NCBI GenBank assembly: GCA_016700075.1
Contig: CP065000.1
Location: 3,224,001 to 3,288,000, forward strand
Source: Acidobacteriota bacterium
Lineage (GTDB): Bacteria > Acidobacteriota > Blastocatellia > Pyrinomonadales > Pyrinomonadaceae
Length of the DNA stretch: 64,000 bases
Direction of reading: 5' to 3'
Below the pieces are notes generated by a model that saw only the letters and a program-made list of their open reading frames with translations, did no database searches and was not told the origin of the DNA. Shown piece after piece: positions 51,135-60,317 of this stretch. The stretch's first letter is position 1; each line of letters begins with the position of its first letter. A program made the translations under genes and the position numbers.

Positions 51135-52538
51135 ATGAGTTCTATCTCCTTTTACGGCGGGGTGGGTACCGTGACCGGTTCGAAATATCTTTTAGAGCAC
51201 AACGGCAAGAAAATACTCGTTGACTGCGGGCTGTTTCAGGGCTTGAAGGAACTGCGTGAACGGAACTGGCAGGATCCGCCCTTCGATCCGCTAGAGATCG
51301 ACGCGGTCGTCATTACTCATGCGCACATTGACCATACAGGTTGGCTGCCGCGGTTGGTAAAGTTGGGCTTCGATGGGCCCGTCTTCACATCGAGAGCAAC
51401 TGCCGATCTGCTGAAGATATTGCTGCCAGATTCAGGCCGACTGCAGGAAGAAGAGGCCGACTATCGCAATCGGCACGAGTTGACCACCCATCAGCCCGCT
51501 TTGCCGCTTTACGACGAGCAGGATGCACGGGCGGCACTCGAACTGCTGGAGCCTGTGCCGAATGACGGTCAGGCCCGTCCCATTTGTGACGGCATTCAGG
51601 CCAGCTTTATGGTTGCCGGGCACATCATGGGAGCGAGCTTGGTTTTGGTCGAAATGGAACACGAGGGCGATCCGCTGCGATTCCTTTTCTCCGGGGACCT
51701 TGGGCACTACGATCAACCGATCGTTAAAGACCCTGCCACGCCGCCGGTTTGCGACTACCTGATGGTCGAATCAACATATGGAAACAGACTGCACGGCGAT
51801 GTTTCGGCGGCGGATCAAATGGTTCGCATCATCAACGAAGCTGCTGAACGAGGCGGTCCCATATTGATACCGGCATTTGCTGTCGGGAGAACTCAGGAAG
51901 TGCTTTATCTGATCCGTGAACTCGAAGAACAAAACAGAATTCCGGTGCTGCCGGTAATTGTCGATTCGCCTATGGCGGCACAGGCGACGCAGGTCTACAA
52001 CCGCTGGCATGAGGAACACGACCGAGAATATGCATCGCTGCTCGCTCACAAAAAGCATCCGCTTCGGACGCGCTCGATGCAAACCACTTCGACGAAAGAA
52101 GAGTCCAAGCGCCTGAACGACATGCGCGGAACCCGCATCATCATCTCGGCCTCCGGAATGCTGACCGGCGGCCGAGTTGTACATCACGCTATGCGGATAC
52201 TCCCGAATGAGAACGCGACGGTAGTTTTTGTCGGTTATCAGGCGGCAGGCACGACAGGCAGGAAGATCCAGGACGGAGCCCGAGAGGTCAAGATAATGAA
52301 GGGCATGGTGCCGGTAAATTGTCACATTGAAAAAGTGGATGGATTCTCAGCCCACGCAGACTGGAAAGCAGTGCTACGATGGCTGGAAGGATTGCCGGCA
52401 GAGCCGAAAAAGGTGTTTACGACTCACGGCGAGCCTGATGCGGCAGCGGCGATGGCGGATCATATCCGAGATAGATTCGGGTGGAACGTTGTCGTGCCGC
52501 AGTATGAAGAGACAGTGGATCTGGACGGCGATCAATGA
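51135..52538 (+). CDS. metallo-beta-lactamase/beta-CASP RNase-like protein
   Basis: Protein of 467 residues of the beta-CASP family (archaeal CPSF-like, YsiA/RNase J relatives), which cleave or degrade RNA with two zinc ions. Motif 2 HAHIDHTGWLPRL lies near residue 60, the aspartate strand GDLGHYD follows, and FSAHAD near residue 400 is the terminal histidine motif. The beta-CASP insertion is marked by PAFAVGRTQEVLY, VDSPMAAQAT, and ISASGMLTGGRVVHH. ATG at 51135 is preferred; its first residues SSISFYGGVGTVTGSKYLL match the family start. Confidence 0.9.
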   Translation: MSSISFYGGVGTVTGSKYLLEHNGKKILVDCGLFQGLKELRERNWQDPPFDPLEIDAVVITHAHIDHTGWLPRLVKLGFDGPVFTSRATADLLKILLPDSGRLQEEEADYRNRHELTTHQPALPLYDEQDARAALELLEPVPNDGQARPICDGIQASFMVAGHIMGASLVLVEMEHEGDPLRFLFSGDLGHYDQPIVKDPATPPVCDYLMVESTYGNRLHGDVSAADQMVRIINEAAERGGPILIPAFAVGRTQEVLYLIRELEEQNRIPVLPVIVDSPMAAQATQVYNRWHEEHDREYASLLAHKKHPLRTRSMQTTSTKEESKRLNDMRGTRIIISASGMLTGGRVVHHAMRILPNENATVVFVGYQAAGTTGRKIQDGAREVKIMKGMVPVNCHIEKVDGFSAHADWKAVLRWLEGLPAEPKKVFTTHGEPDAAAAMADHIRDRFGWNVVVPQYEETVDLDGDQ

Positions 52539-52618
52539 CAAAATTTTCGGGCCGATCGAGTGCACATTAACGGAAAAAGCTGCATCGGCTAGATGTAAAA
52601 AAATCGCAAAAAATCCCA

Positions 52619-52647
52619 TTGACATTGCAGCATAAGTTGGTTAGTCT
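52619..52647 (+). promoter_or_regulatory. candidate promoter of the PilZ gene
   Basis: TTGACA - 17 bases - TAGTCT. The -35 box is perfect, the -10 box poor. The leader to the PilZ ATG would be about 135 bases. Confidence 0.4.
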
Positions 52648-52785
52648 CTTAGGGTCGGCATCCCACCCCCCGATGTTCCCGGCTATATTAGGTACTTGTT
52701 GAATTACATTCCGAACTAACTGAGCCGCAGGTCGACGAACTGTTGCCGTTTTTGAGGGTGTGTTCCCACAGGAGAAGATCCGACC

Positions 52786-53811
52786 ATGGCCAGAAGAAAA
52801 AAGCCCCGCGGCGCAGAGAGTGCCGCTTCCGTCACGCTTGGAGTTGAACAGACCGTTCCGGCCGAAAAAGAAGAAAGCACGGAAACTGTAATAGAGATAG
52901 CCGCTTCTGACGATCCGCCTGAGGTCACGGAACAGCGTAGTGCGAGCCGTGTCAATACCGACTATGAGGCGCTCGTTCAGTTTCGCGAAAGCTCTGACGA
53001 CGTCTGGAAAGAACGCACTGTCACTACAACCTATGCTAAGAACGGCGCCGCACTGATCCTTTCGCGTCAGCTACCTGTCGGGCGGCTCGTGTCGACAGTT
53101 CTTCAACTCCCGTCTGAACTGCGAGTGTACGATCATAATGAGCCCATTTACCCGATGCTTGGCATCGTACAGCATTGCTTTAAGGTCCAGTCCGAGGACG
53201 GCGATAAATTCAGTGTCGGCCTGGCATTTATCGGCAAGGTCTTTCCTGAGTCATTCAAGGCAGATCCGACCCAGTGCTATCGGCTCACCGGAGTGAGAGA
53301 AGACGGACTTTGGCGCATTACTGAGGCCGCAAGCCAGTTCCAAGCGAGGCAGCATTCCAGATTCTGGCGGAAATTCAAGGTCAATGTGACCGTTCGCGAC
53401 GATGCCACTCGAACCAGTAACCGGTCTGAGGTGCTGACCCGCGACATAAGCGCCGGCGGAATGTCGTTCTCTGCTGATATCTCGGCGAAGATCGGGGACC
53501 GCGTGAAGGTTGTCATTCCCGAAACCGAGTTTTTCACGCTCGCTACTATACGAAACATCAGCGGTGCGTCCGGCGACGGAACTGAGACAAAGATATTTCA
53601 CCTGGAGTTCGATAAGGCTGAAATGCCTGTGGACCTTATACTGCGTACGGTTCCGAAGGCGGATGCGGACGGATCTGCGCCCGGTTCCGAGGACGGGCAT
53701 AAGGTTCGGGCGAAAGAAGAAATAAATACGTACGAGAATACGTTGGAACAACTTGAAGCTGCAGCATCGGAGACAGCTGAGCCGAACGATGGTGAATTGA
53801 CCAGGTTCTGA
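52786..53811 (+). CDS. tandem PilZ-domain protein
   Basis: Soluble protein of 341 residues. The C-terminal PilZ domain (about 180-300) has both cyclic di-GMP binding motifs: RxxxR in RFWRKFKVNV and DxSxxG in TRDISAGGMSF. An N-terminal copy (about 45-150, RSASRVNTDYEALVQFRES) has lost the second motif, so one functional site is likely. The first 40 residues are charged and low in complexity. AGGAGAA lies ten bases before the ATG. Probably a cyclic di-GMP effector, in keeping with the GGDEF gene at 45.3 kb; the output partner is unknown. Confidence 0.85.
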   Translation: MARRKKPRGAESAASVTLGVEQTVPAEKEESTETVIEIAASDDPPEVTEQRSASRVNTDYEALVQFRESSDDVWKERTVTTTYAKNGAALILSRQLPVGRLVSTVLQLPSELRVYDHNEPIYPMLGIVQHCFKVQSEDGDKFSVGLAFIGKVFPESFKADPTQCYRLTGVREDGLWRITEAASQFQARQHSRFWRKFKVNVTVRDDATRTSNRSEVLTRDISAGGMSFSADISAKIGDRVKVVIPETEFFTLATIRNISGASGDGTETKIFHLEFDKAEMPVDLILRTVPKADADGSAPGSEDGHKVRAKEEINTYENTLEQLEAAASETAEPNDGELTRF

Positions 53812-53822
53812 CAGTTTGCGGT

Positions 53823-55088
53823 TTACTCATACCGAAGGCATTCGATCGGGTCGAGACGGGCCGCCTTTCTTGCAGGAAGAACCCCGAAAACGAGGCCTAC
53901 GCCCACCGAAACCGAAACGCCGGTGATGATCGCCCACAGCGGAACCTGTGCCGGTAGCGACGGAATGAACAGAATTATCAATCCGCTGATCAAGATGGCG
54001 GACGTCACTCCAATAATCCCGCCGATCAGCGTCAGGGTCATCGCCTCGAGCAGGAACTGCAGCACGATCGCCGAGCGCGTGGCCCCGAGGGCCTTGCGTA
54101 TGCCGATCTCCTTTGTCCGCTCAGTTACTGATACAAGCATGATATTCATCACGCCTATGCCGCCAACGAGAAGTCCGAGGCACGAGATCGCTATTGCTGC
54201 CAATCCCACACCGCCGATAACGCCGTCGAATTGAGCTATAAAATTGTCGGCGGTCTTGATGTCGAAGTTGTTAGCTTCGCCCGCGGCGACGTTCCGCCTC
54301 TGACGAAGTATCGTTTCGATCTCTTGGACCGCTTCGGATATGCGGCCGTCCTGAGCCTGCACGACCATACGAAGTTCCGGACGGTCAGGAGCGACCTTGC
54401 GCGCGGTTCGGTAAGGCATCACCACCTTACGGTCTTCTTCGTTCTCTCCGAAGAAGCCGGCTTTCCGTTTTTCGATGACCCCGATTATTTCCCACGTTGT
54501 GCCGTTCATCCGGACGACCTTGCCAACGGCCTCATCCTCTTTTCCGGGGAACAACGCCTCGACAGTGTTTACTCCGACGACAAGTACATTCCGACGCTGC
54601 AGGTCGTCCGCCTCGGTGATGAACCGCCCGGCTCGGAGGCTGAGATTCAGCATCTCGGCGTAATTCGGAAGTACGCCGTCGGTCAGAGCCCAGCGATAAT
54701 TATTGCCCTCGTACACCAGATTATCCTCGAATTGTCCGCCGAAAGATCCAATGTTCGGGGCGATCACAGTAACGTCAGATATCGTCGACGCCTGTCTGAG
54801 TATTGCGGCGGCGTCCTCGTCTTTCAGCGGCTTTCGGTTCCGCTCGTCTCGATTCGGCGGGCCCAGTCCGGTGGAGAGATGATAGGCGTAAATGTTGTTG
54901 GTGCCGAACTCCTCGACGATGGAAACGATCGATTGCCGCATTCCGGTCAAGATCGAAGCGACGACGATCGCCGTTATCACACCTACGACGATGCCAAGGA
55001 TGGTCAGGAAAGAACGGAATTTGTGCGACCGAATGGAATCGATCGCCATTTTGACCACTTCAATGGGCAGGGATGTCGTCCAGCGCAT
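53823..55088 (-). CDS. MacB/FtsX-type ABC transporter permease 2
   Basis: Permease of 422 residues. It has the MacB layout: one N-terminal transmembrane helix (FLTILGIVVGVITAIVVASI), a periplasmic MacB_PCD domain of about 230 residues, and three C-terminal helices of the FtsX fold with LLVGGIGVMNIMLVSV and TKEIGIRKALGATR. Start ATG at 55088, two bases after the stop of the upstream permease; the longer upstream frame is a shadow of that gene. Proteins like this act with an ATPase to move lipoproteins, peptides or drugs from the periplasm. No ATPase gene is present nearby. Confidence 0.88.
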   Translation of the reverse strand: MRWTTSLPIEVVKMAIDSIRSHKFRSFLTILGIVVGVITAIVVASILTGMRQSIVSIVEEFGTNNIYAYHLSTGLGPPNRDERNRKPLKDEDAAAILRQASTISDVTVIAPNIGSFGGQFEDNLVYEGNNYRWALTDGVLPNYAEMLNLSLRAGRFITEADDLQRRNVLVVGVNTVEALFPGKEDEAVGKVVRMNGTTWEIIGVIEKRKAGFFGENEEDRKVVMPYRTARKVAPDRPELRMVVQAQDGRISEAVQEIETILRQRRNVAAGEANNFDIKTADNFIAQFDGVIGGVGLAAIAISCLGLLVGGIGVMNIMLVSVTERTKEIGIRKALGATRSAIVLQFLLEAMTLTLIGGIIGVTSAILISGLIILFIPSLPAQVPLWAIITGVSVSVGVGLVFGVLPARKAARLDPIECLRYE

Positions 55089-55090
55089 AA

Positions 55091-56335
55091 TTAAGTGTGT
55101 GTGAGTGCGATGATCGGATCGAGCCTCGCCGCCTTCCAAGCCGGATAGAGCCCGGCGATAATGCCGATGACACTGGAAACCGTTGCCGAGAGAATTATGT
55201 AACCGACGGTGATGGTCATTGTCATTCCCGCGAGTGCTGCAATGATCTGAGTGACCGCTACCGCAAGAATGAGCCCGAGAATGCCTCCCAATACGCACAG
55301 TAGAGCCGATTCGATCAGGAACTGCAGGAGTATTTGCGAACGCGAAGCACCCAATGCTTTCCTTAGTCCGACCTCGAACGTGCGTTCGGTAACGGAGACG
55401 AGCATGATGTTCATCACAACGATGCCGCCGACCACCAAAATGATCATAGTGATCGGAACGACCACAGCGGCGATGGCACCTGTGAACTGATCCATCTGTG
55501 AATTGAACTCATCGACGTTTACCAAACTGAAAGTGTCTTCCTCATTTCCTGAAAGCTGTCTCTTATTTCTGAGCGCGAGTCGTGCGTCCTCAATGGACTC
55601 TTTGAACACCTCGTCATTTATCGACTTGCCGTGTATCTGTATGCCGCCGGTACGATTGAAAATTCGGGCGTGGAGCGTGATAGGGATATAGATGTGACGG
55701 TCCTGTGAATCTCCCAGGAACGAGCCGCGTTCCTCTTCAACTCCGATCACTTCGAGCGGAACGCCGCGAACCTTAATGGTTTTGCCAATGGGAGAAACGT
55801 TCTCAAAGAAGCGCTTCTTCACGTCGGTGCCGATAACCGCAACAGATGCAGCTCGCGTGACTTCATCGGCGGTGAAATAACGGCCTTCGCTAATCGTCTT
55901 GTCCTCGATCTCGTACAAATTATCGGTGTTTCCGATCATGCGGACCGCGGGCATTTCGATGCCTTCGCGGTCGATCTCAGCGGACGCGTTGTTTTGGGCA
56001 CCGACGTGCGAGCAGTTAGGGCAGTTTGCCTTTACATACAAATACTCGTCCCATATCACTTCCTTGTTTCGGCGGTTGAGCCGTTCGAATTCCTCGTCCG
56101 ACAATCGCCCCGTCGAGGCGATACGCGTGATCATGAAGTGATTCGAGCCCAGGATCTTTCCTACGCGGTCAACTACATAAGTTTTCAGGCCGCTGATCGA
56201 AGCACCTACTACGACGACTGCCGCAACACCGATGATGATGCCGATGAGCGTCAGAAACGCGCGAAGCTTGTGCTCCAGGATCGATTTAAGTGCGATCCAA
56301 AACGCGTCTAAATAAAATGAATAAAGCTGCCTCAT
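55091..56335 (-). CDS. MacB/FtsX-type ABC transporter permease 1
   Basis: Paralogue of the next gene, 414 residues with the same MacB layout: N-terminal helix (FLTLIGIIIGVAAVVVVGA), periplasmic domain, and C-terminal FtsX helices (ILVVGGIVVMNIMLVSV, FEVGLRKALGASRSQIL). The periplasmic part contains a CxxC pair (ANCPNCSHVG) that could bind metal or form a disulfide; permease 2 lacks it. Both genes are tightly coupled and form a likely heterodimer. The ATPase must be encoded elsewhere in the genome. Confidence 0.88.
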   Translation of the reverse strand: MRQLYSFYLDAFWIALKSILEHKLRAFLTLIGIIIGVAAVVVVGASISGLKTYVVDRVGKILGSNHFMITRIASTGRLSDEEFERLNRRNKEVIWDEYLYVKANCPNCSHVGAQNNASAEIDREGIEMPAVRMIGNTDNLYEIEDKTISEGRYFTADEVTRAASVAVIGTDVKKRFFENVSPIGKTIKVRGVPLEVIGVEEERGSFLGDSQDRHIYIPITLHARIFNRTGGIQIHGKSINDEVFKESIEDARLALRNKRQLSGNEEDTFSLVNVDEFNSQMDQFTGAIAAVVVPITMIILVVGGIVVMNIMLVSVTERTFEVGLRKALGASRSQILLQFLIESALLCVLGGILGLILAVAVTQIIAALAGMTMTITVGYIILSATVSSVIGIIAGLYPAWKAARLDPIIALTHT

Positions 56336-56493
56336 CCGAATGTTGCCAAAACGAGTCGTGAAGACAATTTCTTCAACGAATGCCGCACGGGAAAAGTTCA
56401 GACATATCTTTCTCGCCGACGCGGCAGCTTGCTTTACTTTGGTAACGATGACATAGTTCGTGTGCCGCGAACCAAAGTTTTGAACGGTCCGGC

Positions 56494-56509
56494 TGTGAAA
56501 TAGATCACA
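56494..56509. promoter_or_regulatory. perfect CRP/FNR-family binding palindrome
   Basis: TGTGA-AATAGA-TCACA, exactly the TGTGA-N6-TCACA half-site arrangement of CRP. It lies 50 bases before the lipoprotein ATG and 159 bases before the divergent permease start. No CRP-type regulator gene is in the window. Confidence 0.5.
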
Positions 56510-56559
56510 GTCAAAACATGCAAATATCGAAGAAATCTTTTTTCGAGGAAAAACCTATT

Positions 56560-57501
56560 ATGAGATACGAGATATTGATAACCACTGCCGTTTTGGCTGC
56601 CGCGATGATCGGAGCATGCGGCGGCACTGTCGAAAACAAGACCGCGGGGAACGCAGCCAACGCCAATGCTGCGAACACGAACACCTCGCCAAAAGCCGCA
56701 GCTCCGACCAAGGACGAGCTCGTGGCGATCGAGAAGAAAGCTTGGCAGGATTGGGCGGCAAGACGAAGTGAGGAACTGGAAGGCTACATGGCGTCCAAGT
56801 TCGTAAATGTCGGCAGCAATGGTGCGACCGTTCGCGAAGATGCGATGAAAAGCTGGACGTCGCACAAGTGCGAAATGAAAGAGCTTGCCTTTTCAAACGA
56901 AAAGGTGACTCAGCTCGGCGACGGAGCCGCGATGCTGACATTCCAGGCGAAATGGGATCTGAAATGTGACGGCAAAGCAGGTCCCGACACGCTCAATGTT
57001 TCTGCACTTTATGTGAACGAAGGCGGAAAGTGGAAGGCGATGTATTATCAGGAGACGCCGGCGGCAGATTCAAAGGGCGAATACGCTCCGCCTTCAACGC
57101 CGTTTGACAAGGAAAAAGAGCTTGCCAGCCTGTCCGCACCGGATGACGACATTGTAGCTTCAGAAACAAAGATCTGGGAGACGTGGAAAGCTCGGGATCG
57201 TAAGGGCTTTGAAGAACATATCTCCTCTAAGTTCTTTGGGAATGGCCGTTCCGGTTTTGTGGATCGTGAAACTTATTTGAAAGGGGCATTCGATCCGCCG
57301 TGCAAGGTCGATTCATTCGCTACCGGCCCGATGAAGGCGATGGAGATCAACAAGGATCTGACAATGATCATTTATCGTGCCTCGCAAAAGGGAAGCTGCG
57401 GTGCCGAAAAGCTGTCGGAGAATGTGCTGTCTGTATCCATTTACGGTAAGGAAAACGGCAAGCCGATGGCGCTGTATTACATGGAAAATCCTGTTAAATA
57501 A
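56560..57501 (+). CDS. lipoprotein with two NTF2/SnoaL-like domains
   Basis: Lipoprotein of 313 residues: MRYEILITTAVLAAAMIGAC gives a signal peptide with a lipobox-like IGAC. GAGGA lies 11 bases before the ATG, which decides against the ATG 14 codons upstream. An Asn/Ala-rich linker follows, then two similar domains of ~125 residues, each with the opening AxExKxWxxW (IEKKAWQDWAAR and SETKIWETWKAR) and an ending like WKAMYYQETP / PMALYYMENP, a DUF4440/SnoaL-type NTF2 fold. This duplication is internal. Ligand or enzyme activity is unknown. Confidence 0.75.
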   Translation: MRYEILITTAVLAAAMIGACGGTVENKTAGNAANANAANTNTSPKAAAPTKDELVAIEKKAWQDWAARRSEELEGYMASKFVNVGSNGATVREDAMKSWTSHKCEMKELAFSNEKVTQLGDGAAMLTFQAKWDLKCDGKAGPDTLNVSALYVNEGGKWKAMYYQETPAADSKGEYAPPSTPFDKEKELASLSAPDDDIVASETKIWETWKARDRKGFEEHISSKFFGNGRSGFVDRETYLKGAFDPPCKVDSFATGPMKAMEINKDLTMIIYRASQKGSCGAEKLSENVLSVSIYGKENGKPMALYYMENPVK

Positions 57502-57524
57502 TTTTCAGAGCAACCTGTTACAAG

Positions 57525-57558
57525 GGCGTCGCAGAAAATATCTGCGACGCCTGTTTTT
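57525..57558 (+). terminator. intrinsic terminator after the NTF2-like lipoprotein gene
   Basis: Perfect 11-bp stem GGCGTCGCAGA / TCTGCGACGCC, loop AAATA, followed by TGTTTTTTG. Confidence 0.9.
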
Positions 57559-57613
57559 TGTTTATTTTGTGGTTTCTCTGCCATTCTTCGTTTGTGGAGC
57601 TTTCAGCCTGCCG

Positions 57614-57622
57614 TGTTATACT
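57614..57622 (+). promoter_or_regulatory. extended -10 promoter of sucD
   Basis: TGTTATACT is an extended -10 box (TGnTATAnT) with a weak -35 region, about 45 bases before the sucD start. It resembles the promoter at 28004-28012. Confidence 0.5.
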
Positions 57623-57668
57623 TTTCGATTGTTGAAATAGAAATATTGGCAGAAAAAGGAGACTCGTT

Positions 57669-58553
57669 TTGGCAGTCCTAGTAGATAAGAATACGCGCCT
57701 GATCGTTCAGGGCATTACCGGTAAAGAAGGCACATTTCATATGCTGCAGATGCGCGACTACGGCACGAATGTCGTAGGCGGCGTAACGCCGGGGAAGGGC
57801 GGGACAATGCATGAAGGTGTGCCCGTTTTCAACACCGTCGCGGACGCCGTTAAGGAAACCGGTGCGAATGCGTCCGTCATTTACGTGCCGCCTGCATTTG
57901 CTGCTGACGCGATAATGGAAGCCGCAGATTCGGGATTGCCGCTTGTTGTCTGTATCACCGAGGGAATTCCTGTTTCGGATATGGTCAAAGCAAATGAATA
58001 TCTGCGGTCTCGGAACACTCGTATGATCGGCCCGAACTGCCCCGGGATAATCTCGCCCGGAAAATGCAAGATCGGCATCATGCCCGGACACATTCACAAA
58101 GAAGGTCGGGTTGGCGTGGTATCGCGTTCGGGCACGTTGACATATGAGGCAGTCGGCCAGTTGACCGCGTTAGGTCTCGGACAATCGACAGCCATCGGTA
58201 TCGGCGGAGATCCGATCATAGGAACTACGCACACTGACGCCTTGCGGTTGTTTCAGGAAGACGACGAGACTGATGCAATTGTGATGATCGGTGAGATCGG
58301 CGGGTCGGCGGAAGAAGAAGCGGCCGCGTACGCTAAGGACAATCTCACGAAGCCGATCGTTGCATTCATCGCAGGCCAGACCGCACCTCCGGGACGCCGT
58401 ATGGGCCACGCAGGAGCGATAATCTCGGGGGGCAAAGGGACTGCAGGCGAGAAAATGAAAGCTCTCGAAGCTGCAGGGATCCTCGTCGTCCGGTCTCCCG
58501 CTGATATCGGTGCTGCAATTGTCGAGGTTTTGGGTGCGGGTGCGTCAGCCTGA
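57669..58553 (+). CDS. sucD: succinyl-CoA ligase alpha subunit
   Basis: Alpha subunit of the citric-acid-cycle enzyme that makes ATP/GTP from succinyl-CoA. The 294-residue protein shows the CoA-binding stretch VQGITGKEGTFHM and VGGVTPGKGG, the MIGPNCPGIISPGKCKIGIM motif, and the phospho-histidine in RMGHAGAIISGGKGTA. TTG at 57669 is the start, eight bases after AGGAG. The beta subunit gene sucC, usually adjacent, is absent, so the subunits are encoded apart. A small membrane-protein gene follows. Confidence 0.94.
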   Translation: MAVLVDKNTRLIVQGITGKEGTFHMLQMRDYGTNVVGGVTPGKGGTMHEGVPVFNTVADAVKETGANASVIYVPPAFAADAIMEAADSGLPLVVCITEGIPVSDMVKANEYLRSRNTRMIGPNCPGIISPGKCKIGIMPGHIHKEGRVGVVSRSGTLTYEAVGQLTALGLGQSTAIGIGGDPIIGTTHTDALRLFQEDDETDAIVMIGEIGGSAEEEAAAYAKDNLTKPIVAFIAGQTAPPGRRMGHAGAIISGGKGTAGEKMKALEAAGILVVRSPADIGAAIVEVLGAGASA

Positions 58554-58572
58554 TCTACCGGCTGATGGCAAT

Positions 58573-58815
58573 ATGAACAGAGGCGGAATTTGGTGGTTTT
58601 TGGTTTTTGCCGGGGCACTCGCCACAGCTGCCGCGGTGAGGTTTGCGGTAAACGGCGGTTTTAGGACCGCAACGACCGGTGAATCGATCGTACACTCGCT
58701 CATGGCGGTCCTAGGGATCGCCGGCATCATGATCGGCCTCCTGCAAGTTGTGCGTAAGAGCCGCCAAGCCGACATGAAGAACGGTGAAGCTGACGAGGAT
58801 CTCCGCATCACCTGA
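58573..58815 (+). CDS. small two-helix membrane protein
   Basis: Protein of 80 residues with two predicted transmembrane helices (WWFLVFAGALATAAAVRF and SLMAVLGIAGIMIGLLQVV) and a charged tail (RKSRQADMKNGEADEDL). ATG at 58573 is the start that puts the first helix near the N-terminus. It begins 19 bases after sucD and ends 30 bases before ndk, on the same strand. No family recognised. Confidence 0.6.
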   Translation: MNRGGIWWFLVFAGALATAAAVRFAVNGGFRTATTGESIVHSLMAVLGIAGIMIGLLQVVRKSRQADMKNGEADEDLRIT

Positions 58816-58845
58816 ACAAATTATTATTCATCTCACTAATTTTAT

Positions 58846-59262
58846 ATGAGCAACTTAACATTTGGAATTATCAAGCCTGACGCGGTTCGGGCAGGGAAAC
58901 AGGGACAGATCATTTCGCGAATTTTGGGCGCGGGTTTCAAGATCCGCGGCATGAAGCTTGTGCATCAGACCCGCAAACAGGCGGAAGGTTTCTATGCGGT
59001 TCATGCTGGGAAAGGCTTTTTTGACGAGCTTGTCGATTTTATGTCGTCGGGCCCGTGCGTGGTGCTTGCACTCGAAAAAGAAAATGCCGTACCTGCCTGG
59101 CGGGAACTGATGGGTGCGACCAATCCGGCTGAAGCTGCCGAAGGAACGATCCGCAAAGATTTTGCATCGTCGATCGGCGAGAACGCGGTCCACGGCTCGG
59201 ATTCGGACGAGAATGCTGCTATCGAGATAGCTTATTTCTTCAGCAAACTTGAATTGGTATAG
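58846..59262 (+). CDS. ndk: nucleoside diphosphate kinase
   Basis: Exchanges the terminal phosphate between nucleoside di- and triphosphates through a phospho-histidine. The 138-residue protein contains FGIIKPDAVRAGKQGQII near the N-terminus, GPCVVLALEKENAVPAWREL, the signature MGATNPAEAAEGTIRKDF, and the active histidine His116 in NAVHGSDSDENA. Normal family length. No Shine-Dalgarno is visible; the leader is very AT-rich. Confidence 0.96.
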   Translation: MSNLTFGIIKPDAVRAGKQGQIISRILGAGFKIRGMKLVHQTRKQAEGFYAVHAGKGFFDELVDFMSSGPCVVLALEKENAVPAWRELMGATNPAEAAEGTIRKDFASSIGENAVHGSDSDENAAIEIAYFFSKLELV

Positions 59263-59353
59263 CCTTACGGTTATAAAGTTTGAGTAACTTGAACTTGCGT
59301 CGCAGAGACGTTATTGAAACCGGTCGTCGATCCAGCAACCTAAAGGAGAAAAC

Positions 59354-60310
59354 ATGAAACGCTGCCCAACGTGCGATAAGACCTTTGAGGATAATCTGAA
59401 ATTTTGCCAACTGGACGGAACACCGCTTGTTGACGACGAGCCGGCTTTCGATCCGTATGCGACGATCGTGGCGACGCCGGCCTCCGGTTTGGTCGCACCG
59501 GACCCAGAGCCTGGGGCCGTCGCTGAGGTGCCTTCTGAAGCGGTATCTGAAGCACAGGAAACCGAGGTGCATCAGACCATTGGCTCGATGCCGATCACCC
59601 CGCCGGATGACGTTCTGGAGATGCCCTCAGCGGATCCGCTCAAGACAATGTATGTGTCTGACGCGGAACTTCAGGAAGTGATGGGCGGCAACGCGGCTGA
59701 CGAGCCGGACCCGCTCGACCTGCCCGCTGAGCCTGAGCCTCCGGCGTTTACGGAACCCGACGTTCCGGTGCCGAGTTTTGGCGTATCGCCTCCGCCGTCG
59801 CCATTTGCGGCGTCGGAACCTGAACCGCCTGCTTCCGAACCGGATCATTACATCGAACCTGAGACAATGATCCAGTCGGCTCCTGTGACCTTTCCTGATC
59901 CGGAACCGCAGCCTGTCGCGCCTCCGCCTCAGATGTTTGAAGAACCTGCTCCCCCGCCGCCGATGTTTAACGAGCCGATGGGCGGGAGTATGGAACCTCA
60001 ATTCGGACAGTACGGAGGTTTTCAGTCGCCTGTACCCAATCCAAACAAGAATCAGACCTTAGCGATAGTTTCCTTGATCTCAGGATTGGTCGGCTTATTC
60101 TTTTGCCTTGGACTGACCGGGCCAGTCGCGTTGATAACGGGTTTTATGGCACGCAAGCGGGCCAGTCAGAGCCCTGACGAATACGGTGGTGAAACTCTCG
60201 CCCTCATAGGCATTATCACAGGAGCTTTGGCCACGTTGTTGTTGCTTGCTTTTGTAGCATATTTTGCCTTTGTATTTCTGATCGTAGGTGCCGGCATCAT
60301 GGCCGGTTAG
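59354..60310 (+). CDS. zinc-ribbon / Pro-rich / DUF4190-like membrane protein
   Basis: Protein of 318 residues. An N-terminal zinc ribbon (CPTCDKTFEDNLKFC) is followed by ~200 residues rich in Pro and Glu with no fold (EPDPLDLPAEPEPPAF), then a C-terminal pair of membrane helices of the DUF4190 type (LAIVSLISGLVGLFFCLGL, TLALIGIITGALATLLLL). This zinc-ribbon plus linker plus DUF4190 layout is frequent in Acidobacteriota; the function is not known. AAAGGAGAA lies well placed before the ATG. Confidence 0.78.
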   Translation: MKRCPTCDKTFEDNLKFCQLDGTPLVDDEPAFDPYATIVATPASGLVAPDPEPGAVAEVPSEAVSEAQETEVHQTIGSMPITPPDDVLEMPSADPLKTMYVSDAELQEVMGGNAADEPDPLDLPAEPEPPAFTEPDVPVPSFGVSPPPSPFAASEPEPPASEPDHYIEPETMIQSAPVTFPDPEPQPVAPPPQMFEEPAPPPPMFNEPMGGSMEPQFGQYGGFQSPVPNPNKNQTLAIVSLISGLVGLFFCLGLTGPVALITGFMARKRASQSPDEYGGETLALIGIITGALATLLLLAFVAYFAFVFLIVGAGIMAG

Positions 60311-60317
60311 ATAATCT

